Source of the DNA: CBDCGJ01 sp965238305 | GTDB taxonomy: Bacteria > Pseudomonadota > Alphaproteobacteria > GCA-2731375 | Reading direction: 5' to 3' | Assembly (NCBI GenBank): GCA_965238305.1 | Contig: CBDEHK010000001.1 | Location: 1,674,001-1,738,000 of the forward strand | DNA: 64,000 nucleotides | Shown: one piece after another, positions 55,583 to 64,000 of the stretch | Layout of the letters: the number at the start of each line of letters is the position of its first letter | How positions within the stretch are numbered: the first letter of the stretch is position 1 | Translations under genes and position numbers: made by a program | Notes under the pieces: generated by a model | What the model was told of the DNA's origin: nothing | The model's database searches: none | The model's input: only the letters and a program-made list of their open reading frames with translations

Positions 55583-56035
55583 CTAGGATTTTTCAGGAAA
55601 TAACAATTTTGATTCAGCGGTCAAAATTTTGTCGAGACATACCATCAAAACAATTTTGTAAGCCGTAATTTCGGTAAAAAAATGTTCTAGTTTTGTGTCT
55701 TTCACCGGCACCTGTCGCCTGCCAATTAATGCCAAGGCTTCTTGATCGACTGGCCATCCATTTTCGCGAATCGCTCTTTGGAGGTATACGCGACATCTTT
55801 TCCCGTCCGAAACGAAATAACCGTCGGGTAAATTGCCGTCTTCCAATTTGACAATTAGGCCGGAAACGTCGAGATCTCTCCAATCTAATACGACTTCAAT
55901 ACCGATTTTCTCATGCAACCATCCGATCTTCGTCTTAAAATTCTCCGACCGCACCAGAGGATTGGAAAATCCATAATCTGCCAAATCACCGAATTCTGTC
56001 AAAGCCCAATCTACTATATCTTCAGTTGTAGGCAT
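55583..56035 (-). CDS. Probable immunity protein for the RHS toxin
   Basis: This 150-residue soluble acidic protein (GFSNPLVRSENFKTKIGWLH, IVKLEDGNLPDGYFV) lies seven bases after the end of the RHS C-terminal toxin frame, same strand. In polymorphic toxin systems a small gene in that place encodes the immunity protein. I recognise no family. The role is inferred from position. Confidence 0.6.
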   Translation of the reverse strand: MPTTEDIVDWALTEFGDLADYGFSNPLVRSENFKTKIGWLHEKIGIEVVLDWRDLDVSGLIVKLEDGNLPDGYFVSDGKRCRVYLQRAIRENGWPVDQEALALIGRRQVPVKDTKLEHFFTEITAYKIVLMVCLDKILTAESKLLFPEKS

Positions 56036-56042
56036 GCTGATA

Positions 56043-56828
56043 TCAATCTAAACCTGGGACGCCACCAAATTTGCCGGTGCGTTCAAATACCGATATACGA
56101 TTTTGATAATCTTTGAGCATGCGGCGTTCCATTTCATAAAAGGGACTATTGTACCCTTTCTCTAACCGCCTTTCAAAATTTGGGCCAATGTCAATAATTT
56201 CGCGACCTTCCTTGATCATATCTTTTATCCACCTTTCGTTGCGTTTCATTGCCTCATCAAAATCGAACGGTTTGTTCCCCCATGGACGATAAGCATGCCC
56301 ATCGATATCATCTGCATGTCTCGCCACACGATCCATATCTTCGCCTATTACAACAGGTTTCTTACCACCATCTCCATTCTTGCCCCCACGCCCGGAATTT
56401 TTTCCACCGCTACCACCGCTGGAGGAGGAGGCACTGTTGCCACCCTTGCCGCCTCTGCTACCGCGACCGGCCCCCTTGGCGGCGTCGCCGGCTTTGTCGC
56501 CGCTTTTGGCGGCACGGGCGGCGGCGCCGAGACCAGTGGCGCAAGGAAGCGCCGCGCCCAGCAAATCAGCCCCGAGCGCCAGGATATTCTCCCCTAGGTT
56601 ATCACAGTTTCTGAGGTAATTGTCATTGATCAAACGCCAGATGTCATAACCAATCCAATAACCGTCAATTACTGTATCAACGGCACAAAGGCCGCTGGGA
56701 TCGGTATAGTTCAGCGGATTGTTGCCGACATAACGATAGACGTTCAGATCACCAGCACTAAACCCGATCGGGTCTTCCTGCAGGAAGCGGCCGCTGTTCG
56801 GATCGTAGGTCCGGGCCCGGAAATACAT
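56043..56828 (-). CDS. RHS C-terminal piece with polymorphic toxin domain
   Basis: This frame begins MYFRARTYDPNSGRFLQEDP and completes the RHS repeat-associated core (GNNPLNYTDPSGL), then has a Gly/Ser/Lys-rich linker (residues 115-155) and a C-terminal domain of about 105 residues (VVIGEDMDRVARHADDIDGH, EGREIIDIGPNFERRLEKGY, FYEMERRMLKDY). It is shifted by one base relative to the giant upstream frame; its ATG overlaps the upstream TGA (TGATG). The toxin domain is probably an enzyme delivered to competitors, but I cannot name its activity. Confidence 0.78.
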   Translation of the reverse strand: MYFRARTYDPNSGRFLQEDPIGFSAGDLNVYRYVGNNPLNYTDPSGLCAVDTVIDGYWIGYDIWRLINDNYLRNCDNLGENILALGADLLGAALPCATGLGAAARAAKSGDKAGDAAKGAGRGSRGGKGGNSASSSSGGSGGKNSGRGGKNGDGGKKPVVIGEDMDRVARHADDIDGHAYRPWGNKPFDFDEAMKRNERWIKDMIKEGREIIDIGPNFERRLEKGYNSPFYEMERRMLKDYQNRISVFERTGKFGGVPGLD

Positions 56829-59800
56829 CAGGCGGATTCGCTATCCCTCTCACGGCCGGTAAAGCCATAGGGATTGGGCAGCCCTTCGGTGCTTGATAGC
56901 AGCCCGCCATAACCATCGTAGCTGTAACTATTGATCGTGATCCCGGCCAGATCGGTTAGGGCGACAACGCTGCCTTGATGATCTGCATGGTAGAAGTAGC
57001 TGAGCCCGCCACGCTCCTGCACCAAGGGTTGGTCGACTCTATCTCCATGAGAATAACGGGCCAACAAGGTATTGCTGCCGTCATATTCAAGGAAGATGTC
57101 GTCGCCGTCATACACATAACGCGTGATGGTGCCGTCGACGTTCTTCTCGATCCGCCGGCTGAGCGCATCATAGGCGTAACTCGCCGTCGTCGTATCGGGG
57201 AAAGTGATCAAGACCAGGCGGTTCAGGATATCATAACCGTAGGTCGTGACATCCGTTGTGACTTTGTTGGTCTTGCTCTCCAGATTGCCGTTCAAATCGT
57301 AACTATAGGTGTACTGATCGTCCTCCAAAAGACGATTGACGTCGCTGGTGACATGGGCGACTGATTTGTGACTGACCGTGCGGTTGCCTTCTTCGTCATA
57401 AGTGTAACTCTCGTTACCGGCGGTATCCGCGGCGCTGGTCAGGCGATAGAGTTCGTCGTAACCGAAGCTACGCGTCCGACTTAGACCCGTGATGGCGTTG
57501 ATATTGCCGACCGTGTCGTAACCATATGTCTTCAGCGCCAGTTCACTGCCGCCAGGGCCGTGACTGAGGTTTTGCAGGCGACCGGCGATATCATAGCCGA
57601 GCGCCGCATCGATGCCATTCGGATTGACGATGGAGGTAATACGCCCCACATCATCGTGATCCAGCGCCACCACTTGGGCGCCCGGTGTGGTGACTTGGGT
57701 CAATCGACCGATAAAGTCGTAAAGATAACCGGTGGTGCCACCGGCGCCGGCATTATCAACCGTCTGGGTCAAGTCATGGACAGCATTATAGCTGTGCGTC
57801 AAACCGACAACTGGCTGCAGACCGCTGGCATCGGTGTTGGCGCTTTGCAAACGGTCGACCGCATCGGGTGTGAAGACCAGATCGCTGTCATTGTCGTTTG
57901 CCGCGACAAGATTGCCGTTGGCATCGTAAGTGAAACTCAGCGTATCGTCGGCCGGTGCACCTTGGTTGGGACGCAACTCCAGACTTTGCAAGCGATCAAT
58001 GTTGTCGTAAATCCGCGCTAGCTCTTGCCCTTTGGGGTCAATCGTAGTCAATAAGTTGTGACGAACGTCATAAGTGAAGGACCAAGTTTCGCTCAAATGG
58101 TTGGAACGGGTCTTCATCCGGTTCAACGGGTCATATGTGAACGTCGTGGTCTTATTGCGGGCATCCGTTACGGTTAGCCGGTTGCCGTTATCGTCATAGG
58201 TGAAAAAACGATCTTGCAGTTTGGCATCGCGGGTCTGGGTCAGTTGATTAGCGACATCGTAGAAATATTCCGTCACCCGGCCGAGATTATCAGTCACCGT
58301 TTTGGGCCGACCATTATTGTCGTAGGTGTAGCCCGCTGTCCCGGTGGCCGGGTGGTTGACCGTCAAGACGCGGTCAAGATTATCATAGGTATAAGTTGTG
58401 ACCTGCCCAGTGGCGCTGGTGACCGTATCGATGTTGCCGTTATTGTCATAGGCATAGTTGGTCGTCGAAGCGTCGCTAGAGCCAAACCCACGGGTGATCG
58501 CGGTTACACGGTTCAGCGGATCAAAAACAAAATGCGTGGTCCTGGCTTCGGGTGTGCCAAATCCTTGCGTCGCATCGGTAATCCGACCGGCGCTATCGCG
58601 GACAAACTTCGTCACATTCAAAAGTGCGTCGGTTATGGTCTCCAGATTGCCATCGCCATCGTACCCAAAAGTTGTTTGATTGCCGTTGCGATCGGTCCGG
58701 CTATTGACCTGTCCATCGACATTATAAGCAAGAATTTGCTTTGCTGATGCGCCGTTTTCGGGATCTTCCAGTTCCGTTAGATTGCCATTGCCGTCATAGG
58801 TGAAGATTGTCGTCAACGATGTAACGCCGGCAGCATCGATGGTAATAGTGGCAATTCGATTGAGGTTTGTTTTGTAAGTATACGTCGTCAAGCGCTCTTC
58901 CGGTTGTCCGACAGCTTCCTTGAGCGACAGCGTATTGCCCTTATCGTCATAAGTCATTTCGCGCACATAACCTCGTGCATCGGTGACTTTGGTCAGATTG
59001 TTATCATCGTCATATTCTCTGATCACTGTGCGATTTAAAGCATCCGTTGAACTGGTAGGACTACCTTCACTGTTCATCTCGCGCGTCGTCGAATTACCGT
59101 TACCGTCCTTAAAGCTAGCGACGGCGTCTTCCGGCCTGGTATTCGGGGCCGGATTGCTGAGGCCGCCAAAACCGCTGGCGGGATCGATCAATGCGGAGGC
59201 CGCCATGGCGGTGGCTTCCCGGGTCGTACCATCGGGTCGGTGCGACATCACCATCTGACCGGCGAAGTTGTAATCATACGTCGTGCTTTGATTGCGCTTG
59301 TTGGTTTGCCCGGTCATGCGGTGGCGAGCGTCATAGGTAAACTGCCGCTCCGTCGCATCGGCATCGGTGATCTTGACCAGATCGCCATTACCGTCGAGAT
59401 CGAGAATGGTCGCCCGGTTAGCGGGATCGGTAATCGTCACCTGACTGGTGCCATAGCTGATCGTCGTGATTTTGTTCAGCGGATCGGTGATACTATCAAG
59501 GCGGTCCTGGGCGTCATAAGCAAACTGCGAGACGTTACCATTCGTGTCGGTGTCGGTGACCATGTAGCCATCGCTGTCATAATCAACCGCACGGCCGTTC
59601 TTGTAGAGCCGCTGGTAGGTGCCATCACCATTGATGGTCAAAGTCGTATGATCATAATCCGGTGCGACATAGAATAAATTGCCGGTCAGGTCACCGAGGA
59701 TAATAGTCATGGCACCGACGTCAAAATTGGCGATGACTAAATCCGGCCATTGATCATTGTTCAGGTCGCCGGCGACAAGACCATGAAAATCCGTACCGGC

Positions 59801-62800
59801 GGGATCGCTGATAAATCCGGAGAACTCAAGCGGCGGCAGCAGGCCATAACCGCCGGTACCAAGATGCAGCGAGACGACGCCAGTATCTTCGTCGGTTGTG
59901 ACGACATCATCTTTACCATCACGGTTGAAATCGCCCACCGCCAGCATCGTCGGTCTGGTTGTGTGCTGGATTAAATACTCAGTTCCAAAGGTACCGTCGC
60001 CATTGCCGGGGAAGATACGGATCGCGTCGCTGGTATTGCCGGCGAAGACAATGTCGCCATTGCCATCCTGATTGAAATCCGCCACCGCCATATGTTGGGC
60101 CACGTGCAAAGTGTTATTCGACCACCAGATACCGCCTTGATACAAAGTTTGACCGGAGCCTGAAAATGTCCGCGTCGGTGCGTTGTTGAGCAACACGCGG
60201 GTGAAAATACTGCCGGACAGGGGGCGGATGATACGGAGAATATCGATATCGCCGTCATTGTCGACGTCGGCGACAGTTGTGCTGCTGATCGTCCCGGCTC
60301 CTACGCCTGAACCCCAGGAGCTGTTAACCCCACCATTGCCATCGCCATAGGATACTTGCGTATGGCCGAAACCGCTGCCACCCCATGTATAGGACGACAT
60401 AATATCGTTGTTGCCATCGCCATCGAAGTCGACGACAGAAAGGCCGGTCGCAACGCGCCCTTGCGAGATGCTGTAGCCGTTATATTCCGCGCCGAACGTG
60501 CGGTCACCATTCGACGGTCGAATTGTCATCCCACCGGCGAACCCGGCCACCAGATCATCAATACCGTCGCCATTAAAATCACCGGCCGCGACTTGGGTCG
60601 GGTTGTTTCTTATTGTCGGTGCCAGAACCAGTGGATTGGCTTCATCAAATGTGCCATCCCCTTGACCCCAAAGGATAACGATGTTGTTCGCCGCCAGATC
60701 GGGGATTGCCATGTCTGGTTTGCCGTCGGCGTCGAAGTCACCAAGAATTGGATTACGCGGCGCCATGCCAAGGCCGAGACCGGTGCTGTCCGGTATACCC
60801 GGCACCTGTGAGACAAAGGTCACCAGATCGCCGCGATTTTCGCTGATACTTAGGGAAGTAACGTCGTTAGGATTTGCATGCACCCGCTGCAGCCCGGCCA
60901 CCGACCAACCGGCCCCGAAAGGACTGTTGCGCTCGTTGCGGACCCGAACCCGATCCTGCACATCGGCACCAACGGCGGAATTACCAAAGTAGTTGGTCAA
61001 ACGTAGAGCATAGGGATAACTTCCAGTTTCAAAATTGCTGGCGTCGAACATCAGGGCTTGGCGTAAACTTTCGTTGACACTTTCGCTCAAGCCCGCAGTG
61101 TCCGTATAGGTTGGGTCATCAATTTTGATGCCACCGACGATCAACTGCGCTGACACCTTATCCGGCAAGGCGCTGACGGCACCGATTACCAATGGGGCGT
61201 CAATTACCGGACGGGGATCGGCGGCTGAACTGTCGTAATAGAGGGTGACGGTGCGATTGGTGCTGAGGCTGCGGTAACTGGGTAGATTATGAACCTCGCT
61301 CAAGGCGCCATTGTCGCAACGCACCGCTGAGCCGGCTCCATTGTCGCAATCGTCTTCGCCTTTGCCGTCGGAACTGTCAGAAGCGCAGAGTTTGGGTGGA
61401 ATTATCCCGATCAGGTTGCAAACCCACGGCGGCAAGAATCCATGCCAATCATTGGCCACGATGCCGCCGGAGATGGTGACCACCTGGCTGCCGTCCGGGC
61501 TGACCTGGCCGGTGCCGGTGATGAAAAATTCACCGGTGTCGGTATTAACCGACCAGATATCGACTTCTGAACCCGGTGTCAGGTTATCATTGTTGGGGAA
61601 TGTGATCGGCACCGGTGCAATGTAAGTCACGCCCACGGGCTGGATCGTTACCAACAGACTTGGCATCAGCAATTCGCCCATCTGCACTGGGGCGAGACCC
61701 AAGGGCACTTCCGAGATCGAAACTTGCCCGGTATAGTCGTTGCCCAAAGCATCCTTGGCGGTGTTTGGCGGGATCGAAAGGCTGACGCCCAAGGTGGCAT
61801 TCATCACCACCGTGGTTTGGTTCGGATCGATGGTGGTCAGGCTCGACTGATCGATCTGCGGCATGAAAAACGGTCGCTCAATGACATTGTCGGTGTCAGC
61901 AATCAGGTCGTAAATCTCCCGGAAACCAGCATGGTTCGGCGAGTTGACAATATCGATCACTGGCATTTCTGCGGTGATATTAGGTATCGTGAAGAAACCA
62001 TCTGCGTCAGTCACGGCACTGGCTACGACGACATTGCCATCAAGAATATTCACCGTCACACCGGTAACCGGTGTCACACCCAGGCCATAAAGCGGGACCG
62101 GCCCATCGTCATAGTCCCCGGCGAGGCCAGCAGCGGCATAATCGTTGGCGTCCAATATCCGTCCCGTGAGCGAGGTCAGGGTGCCCGGTGTCGGATCGTT
62201 AACGGTTATTGTTACGATCTCAGACGTCGACAGGTTACCGTCGGTTGCCGTGAAAGTCAGTTGATAGATGCCAGCCTGATCGGCATCGGCGTCAAAATAG
62301 AACAGGCCAGTATTCGGCTCGTAGTTGGCATTCGCCATTAGCGGCATTGGCGAGACCGATACGCTGACCGCATCGCCATTGGGATCGGTGGCCGAAGCAT
62401 AAAACCGCACCCGCTCACCCAAAGTCACTGTCTGATCCCCAATCGGCTGCAAAGTTGGCGCCAGATTGCTGCCGGGTGCGCTGACGATGACGGTCATGTC
62501 GTCGAAACCAGTCAGACCGGTGCTATCCGCAACGCTTAGTCTCACAGTAAAGATACCTGGCATGTCGGCGACAAAGGTCGGATTAACCAACGCCGGATCG
62601 CTCAGCCGTGCCAAGCTGCCATTTGGTTTGGAGGTAATCTGCCAGAAGTGATATTGTAGGGCATGGCCGTCCGGGTCGGCGGACGCCGAACCATCCAGTT
62701 GCACCGTGGCGGGCGCAACAACATTCTGGTCTAAGCCGGCATTCGCTATTGGGGCGTTGTTCGCACTGGTAATCGTGACCTGATCGCTGTGACTGTCGTA

Positions 62801-64000
62801 TCCGTCGCTGACTGTCAGCTCGACAACATAGTCACCCAGCACGTCGGCTGTGAAATTCGCCTGCACCAAAGTGCTGTCATTGATTACGGCGGCGCTTCCC
62901 GCTGGGATCGAGACAAACGACCAGAGATAAGTCAGTGGATGATTCTCTACATCGCTGGAACCACTACCGTCTAGACTGGCTAGATTGCCAATCCCTACCG
63001 TTTGGTCAGCGCCTGCATTTGCAACTGGAGCAGTATTTGTGACATCAATGACGACAAAGTTCGGATCGCTAACATAAGTACCATCGGTTACAACAAGTTG
63101 AAAAATGTAGCTTCCAGGACTGCTTGGTGTAAAGGACGCCGTTGCGGAAGTATTGTTGATGATTGTCACTGACTTTGCATAGGATCTGGCCCAATAATAA
63201 CTTAGGGTGTCGCTATCCGCGTCCCATGAATTGCTTCCCTCCAATGAGATGGCGCTGCCAATACCAACGGTTTTGTCGAGCCCGGCGTCTGCAACGGGGC
63301 GGCTATTATCGGTACGGATCAGAACCAAGTCCGGGATGCTTTCTGTCGTTCCGTCCGACACGATCAACTGAACAACATAAGGACCGTCTTTGTCAGCGAC
63401 AAAGGTCGGCGTGGCGGTATTGGCATTCGTCAGGGTGGCATTGCTATGGAAAGCCAGCTGGATCAACGACCATTGGTAAGTGAGCGGATCATTGTCGACA
63501 TCGGAAGAGGCGCTGGCATCAAGTTGAACGATGTTTCCCTTTGAAACGGTTTGATCAAAACCAGCATTCGCTATTGGTCGGATGTTGTTTGTCGAAAACA
63601 CGACAGTGTCGACAGCTTCGTACCGATGAGAGCTCGAATGATATCGAAGCTGTACAATGTAGTCTCCCGGCACATCAGCTTGGAACGATGGTCTAACTGT
63701 GGTCTCGTCAGTCAACACTGCCGTACTACCGGCAGGTTTGTATAGGAAGTCCCACCGAACGGAACTGGATGTGCCTCCTACATTCGATATCCCTGTTGGA
63801 GAAACCGGGCCAATCAATATTCCTGCTTCGAGTTCGACCACTTGTCCTACTGTGATTGGCACATCCTTCCCCGCATCTGCCTTTGGAGCAGTATTGCCGC
63901 CCAGGAATATGTTGTTTTCAGACAAGAATGTGCTGTCTTCTACAGCTAGCCTAACGACGTACGCACCGGACTCATCAATCGTTATTGATGGTGGTGCCGG
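56828..64000 (-). CDS. Giant secreted PKD / FG-GAP / RHS-YD repeat protein, 5' end outside window
   Basis: At least 2,390 codons, still open at the right edge: codons before the TTG at 63925 continue in frame (SGAYVVRLAVEDSTF). Order: four or more PKD-like repeats (ANAGFDQTVSKG, ADAGLDKTVGIG, ANAGADQTVGIG), an Ig-like domain, a carboxypeptidase-regulatory-like domain near residue 590, seven FG-GAP/VCBS repeats (GDFDADGKPDMAIPD, GDFNGDGIDDLV, residues about 1060-1450), about 35 YD repeats (residues 1490-2290) and the RHS core (YFYHADHQGSVVAL). It ends prematurely at TGA 56830-56828. RHS proteins wrap a toxin in a beta-cage and deliver it by secretion. No secretion gene is visible. Confidence 0.9.
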   Translation of the reverse strand, partial: PAPPSITIDESGAYVVRLAVEDSTFLSENNIFLGGNTAPKADAGKDVPITVGQVVELEAGILIGPVSPTGISNVGGTSSSVRWDFLYKPAGSTAVLTDETTVRPSFQADVPGDYIVQLRYHSSSHRYEAVDTVVFSTNNIRPIANAGFDQTVSKGNIVQLDASASSDVDNDPLTYQWSLIQLAFHSNATLTNANTATPTFVADKDGPYVVQLIVSDGTTESIPDLVLIRTDNSRPVADAGLDKTVGIGSAISLEGSNSWDADSDTLSYYWARSYAKSVTIINNTSATASFTPSSPGSYIFQLVVTDGTYVSDPNFVVIDVTNTAPVANAGADQTVGIGNLASLDGSGSSDVENHPLTYLWSFVSIPAGSAAVINDSTLVQANFTADVLGDYVVELTVSDGYDSHSDQVTITSANNAPIANAGLDQNVVAPATVQLDGSASADPDGHALQYHFWQITSKPNGSLARLSDPALVNPTFVADMPGIFTVRLSVADSTGLTGFDDMTVIVSAPGSNLAPTLQPIGDQTVTLGERVRFYASATDPNGDAVSVSVSPMPLMANANYEPNTGLFYFDADADQAGIYQLTFTATDGNLSTSEIVTITVNDPTPGTLTSLTGRILDANDYAAAGLAGDYDDGPVPLYGLGVTPVTGVTVNILDGNVVVASAVTDADGFFTIPNITAEMPVIDIVNSPNHAGFREIYDLIADTDNVIERPFFMPQIDQSSLTTIDPNQTTVVMNATLGVSLSIPPNTAKDALGNDYTGQVSISEVPLGLAPVQMGELLMPSLLVTIQPVGVTYIAPVPITFPNNDNLTPGSEVDIWSVNTDTGEFFITGTGQVSPDGSQVVTISGGIVANDWHGFLPPWVCNLIGIIPPKLCASDSSDGKGEDDCDNGAGSAVRCDNGALSEVHNLPSYRSLSTNRTVTLYYDSSAADPRPVIDAPLVIGAVSALPDKVSAQLIVGGIKIDDPTYTDTAGLSESVNESLRQALMFDASNFETGSYPYALRLTNYFGNSAVGADVQDRVRVRNERNSPFGAGWSVAGLQRVHANPNDVTSLSISENRGDLVTFVSQVPGIPDSTGLGLGMAPRNPILGDFDADGKPDMAIPDLAANNIVILWGQGDGTFDEANPLVLAPTIRNNPTQVAAGDFNGDGIDDLVAGFAGGMTIRPSNGDRTFGAEYNGYSISQGRVATGLSVVDFDGDGNNDIMSSYTWGGSGFGHTQVSYGDGNGGVNSSWGSGVGAGTISSTTVADVDNDGDIDILRIIRPLSGSIFTRVLLNNAPTRTFSGSGQTLYQGGIWWSNNTLHVAQHMAVADFNQDGNGDIVFAGNTSDAIRIFPGNGDGTFGTEYLIQHTTRPTMLAVGDFNRDGKDDVVTTDEDTGVVSLHLGTGGYGLLPPLEFSGFISDPAGTDFHGLVAGDLNNDQWPDLVIANFDVGAMTIILGDLTGNLFYVAPDYDHTTLTINGDGTYQRLYKNGRAVDYDSDGYMVTDTDTNGNVSQFAYDAQDRLDSITDPLNKITTISYGTSQVTITDPANRATILDLDGNGDLVKITDADATERQFTYDARHRMTGQTNKRNQSTTYDYNFAGQMVMSHRPDGTTREATAMAASALIDPASGFGGLSNPAPNTRPEDAVASFKDGNGNSTTREMNSEGSPTSSTDALNRTVIREYDDDNNLTKVTDARGYVREMTYDDKGNTLSLKEAVGQPEERLTTYTYKTNLNRIATITIDAAGVTSLTTIFTYDGNGNLTELEDPENGASAKQILAYNVDGQVNSRTDRNGNQTTFGYDGDGNLETITDALLNVTKFVRDSAGRITDATQGFGTPEARTTHFVFDPLNRVTAITRGFGSSDASTTNYAYDNNGNIDTVTSATGQVTTYTYDNLDRVLTVNHPATGTAGYTYDNNGRPKTVTDNLGRVTEYFYDVANQLTQTRDAKLQDRFFTYDDNGNRLTVTDARNKTTTFTYDPLNRMKTRSNHLSETWSFTYDVRHNLLTTIDPKGQELARIYDNIDRLQSLELRPNQGAPADDTLSFTYDANGNLVAANDNDSDLVFTPDAVDRLQSANTDASGLQPVVGLTHSYNAVHDLTQTVDNAGAGGTTGYLYDFIGRLTQVTTPGAQVVALDHDDVGRITSIVNPNGIDAALGYDIAGRLQNLSHGPGGSELALKTYGYDTVGNINAITGLSRTRSFGYDELYRLTSAADTAGNESYTYDEEGNRTVSHKSVAHVTSDVNRLLEDDQYTYSYDLNGNLESKTNKVTTDVTTYGYDILNRLVLITFPDTTTASYAYDALSRRIEKNVDGTITRYVYDGDDIFLEYDGSNTLLARYSHGDRVDQPLVQERGGLSYFYHADHQGSVVALTDLAGITINSYSYDGYGGLLSSTEGLPNPYGFTGRERDSESA

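Noticed and set aside
56249..56619. Plus-strand frames opposite the Gly-rich linker of the RHS toxin
   Set aside because: They are low-complexity shadows of the linker and lack starts with ribosome binding sites.

Overview
The window comes from an alphaproteobacterium. The complete 16S gene at 26.7-28.2 kb has alphaproteobacterial signature stretches, the rRNA operon has the 16S - tRNA-Ile(GAT) - tRNA-Ala(TGC) - 23S - 5S - tRNA-fMet order usual in that class, and the protein families (homodimeric pyruvate-dehydrogenase-type E1, aromatic acyl-CoA catabolism, molybdenum hydroxylase, Flp pilin) fit. I cannot place it to genus from the sequence alone.

Region 1 (0-26.2 kb) is chromosomal and catabolic. 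It holds the 3' part of a sulfatase, a nitronate monooxygenase-type flavoprotein, an acyl-CoA synthetase, an AceE-like E1 with a divergent Lrp/AsnC regulator, and a membrane diguanylate cyclase. A cluster follows that looks like aromatic acyl-CoA or aldehyde degradation: a fused FAD monooxygenase/old-yellow-enzyme of the 2-aminobenzoyl-CoA or salicylyl-CoA type, a Rid protein, an orphan CoxL/XdhB-type molybdopterin subunit, an aldehyde dehydrogenase and an atypical SDR. After these come a tandem UspA protein, two enoyl-CoA hydratases, a VOC protein, a coupled class IV aminotransferase/sulfotransferase-like pair, an acetolactate-synthase-like ThDP enzyme, HU, a ChaC-like protein, an orphan Flp pilin and a NatAB-type ABC exporter.

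Region 2 (26.2-33.0 kb) is a complete rRNA operon with candidate promoter, boxA sites in the leader and in the 16S-23S spacer, a spacer of about 1.3 kb full of inverted repeats, and a 13-bp stem that can pair across the whole 23S gene.

Region 3 (33.0-38.7 kb) is an integrated element directly behind the tRNA-fMet gene: tyrosine integrase, two small helix-turn-helix proteins, unknown proteins, a DUF3631 ATPase and a small terminase-like protein. One gene pair in it is a single reading frame split by an amber codon.

Region 4 (39.3-43.8 kb) returns to housekeeping-type genes (PPOX flavoprotein, rhodanese, YjbQ, enoyl-CoA hydratase, pterin dehydratase, an unusual methyltransferase and a metallo-beta-lactamase-fold protein without the usual metal motif).

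Region 5 (44.2-52.5 kb) is a second mobile region, visibly AT-richer. It begins with a serine recombinase and contains a compact leftward operon: SPPY-type DNA methyltransferase, a double-GHKL histidine-kinase-like ATPase, a receiver-domain protein and a truncated HNH protein. Two displaced tRNA 3' fragments (Arg-CCG and fMet) lie behind it, followed by a DUF3800 protein. This is the best candidate here for an undescribed system, probably genome defence.

Region 6 (52.5-64 kb) holds a nuclease-like gene remnant, a di-haem oxidoreductase with a secreted partner, and a giant PKD/FG-GAP/RHS protein (over 2,390 codons, running off the window). Its toxin-bearing C-terminus is in a separate, frameshifted, stop-start-overlapping frame, followed by a likely immunity gene.
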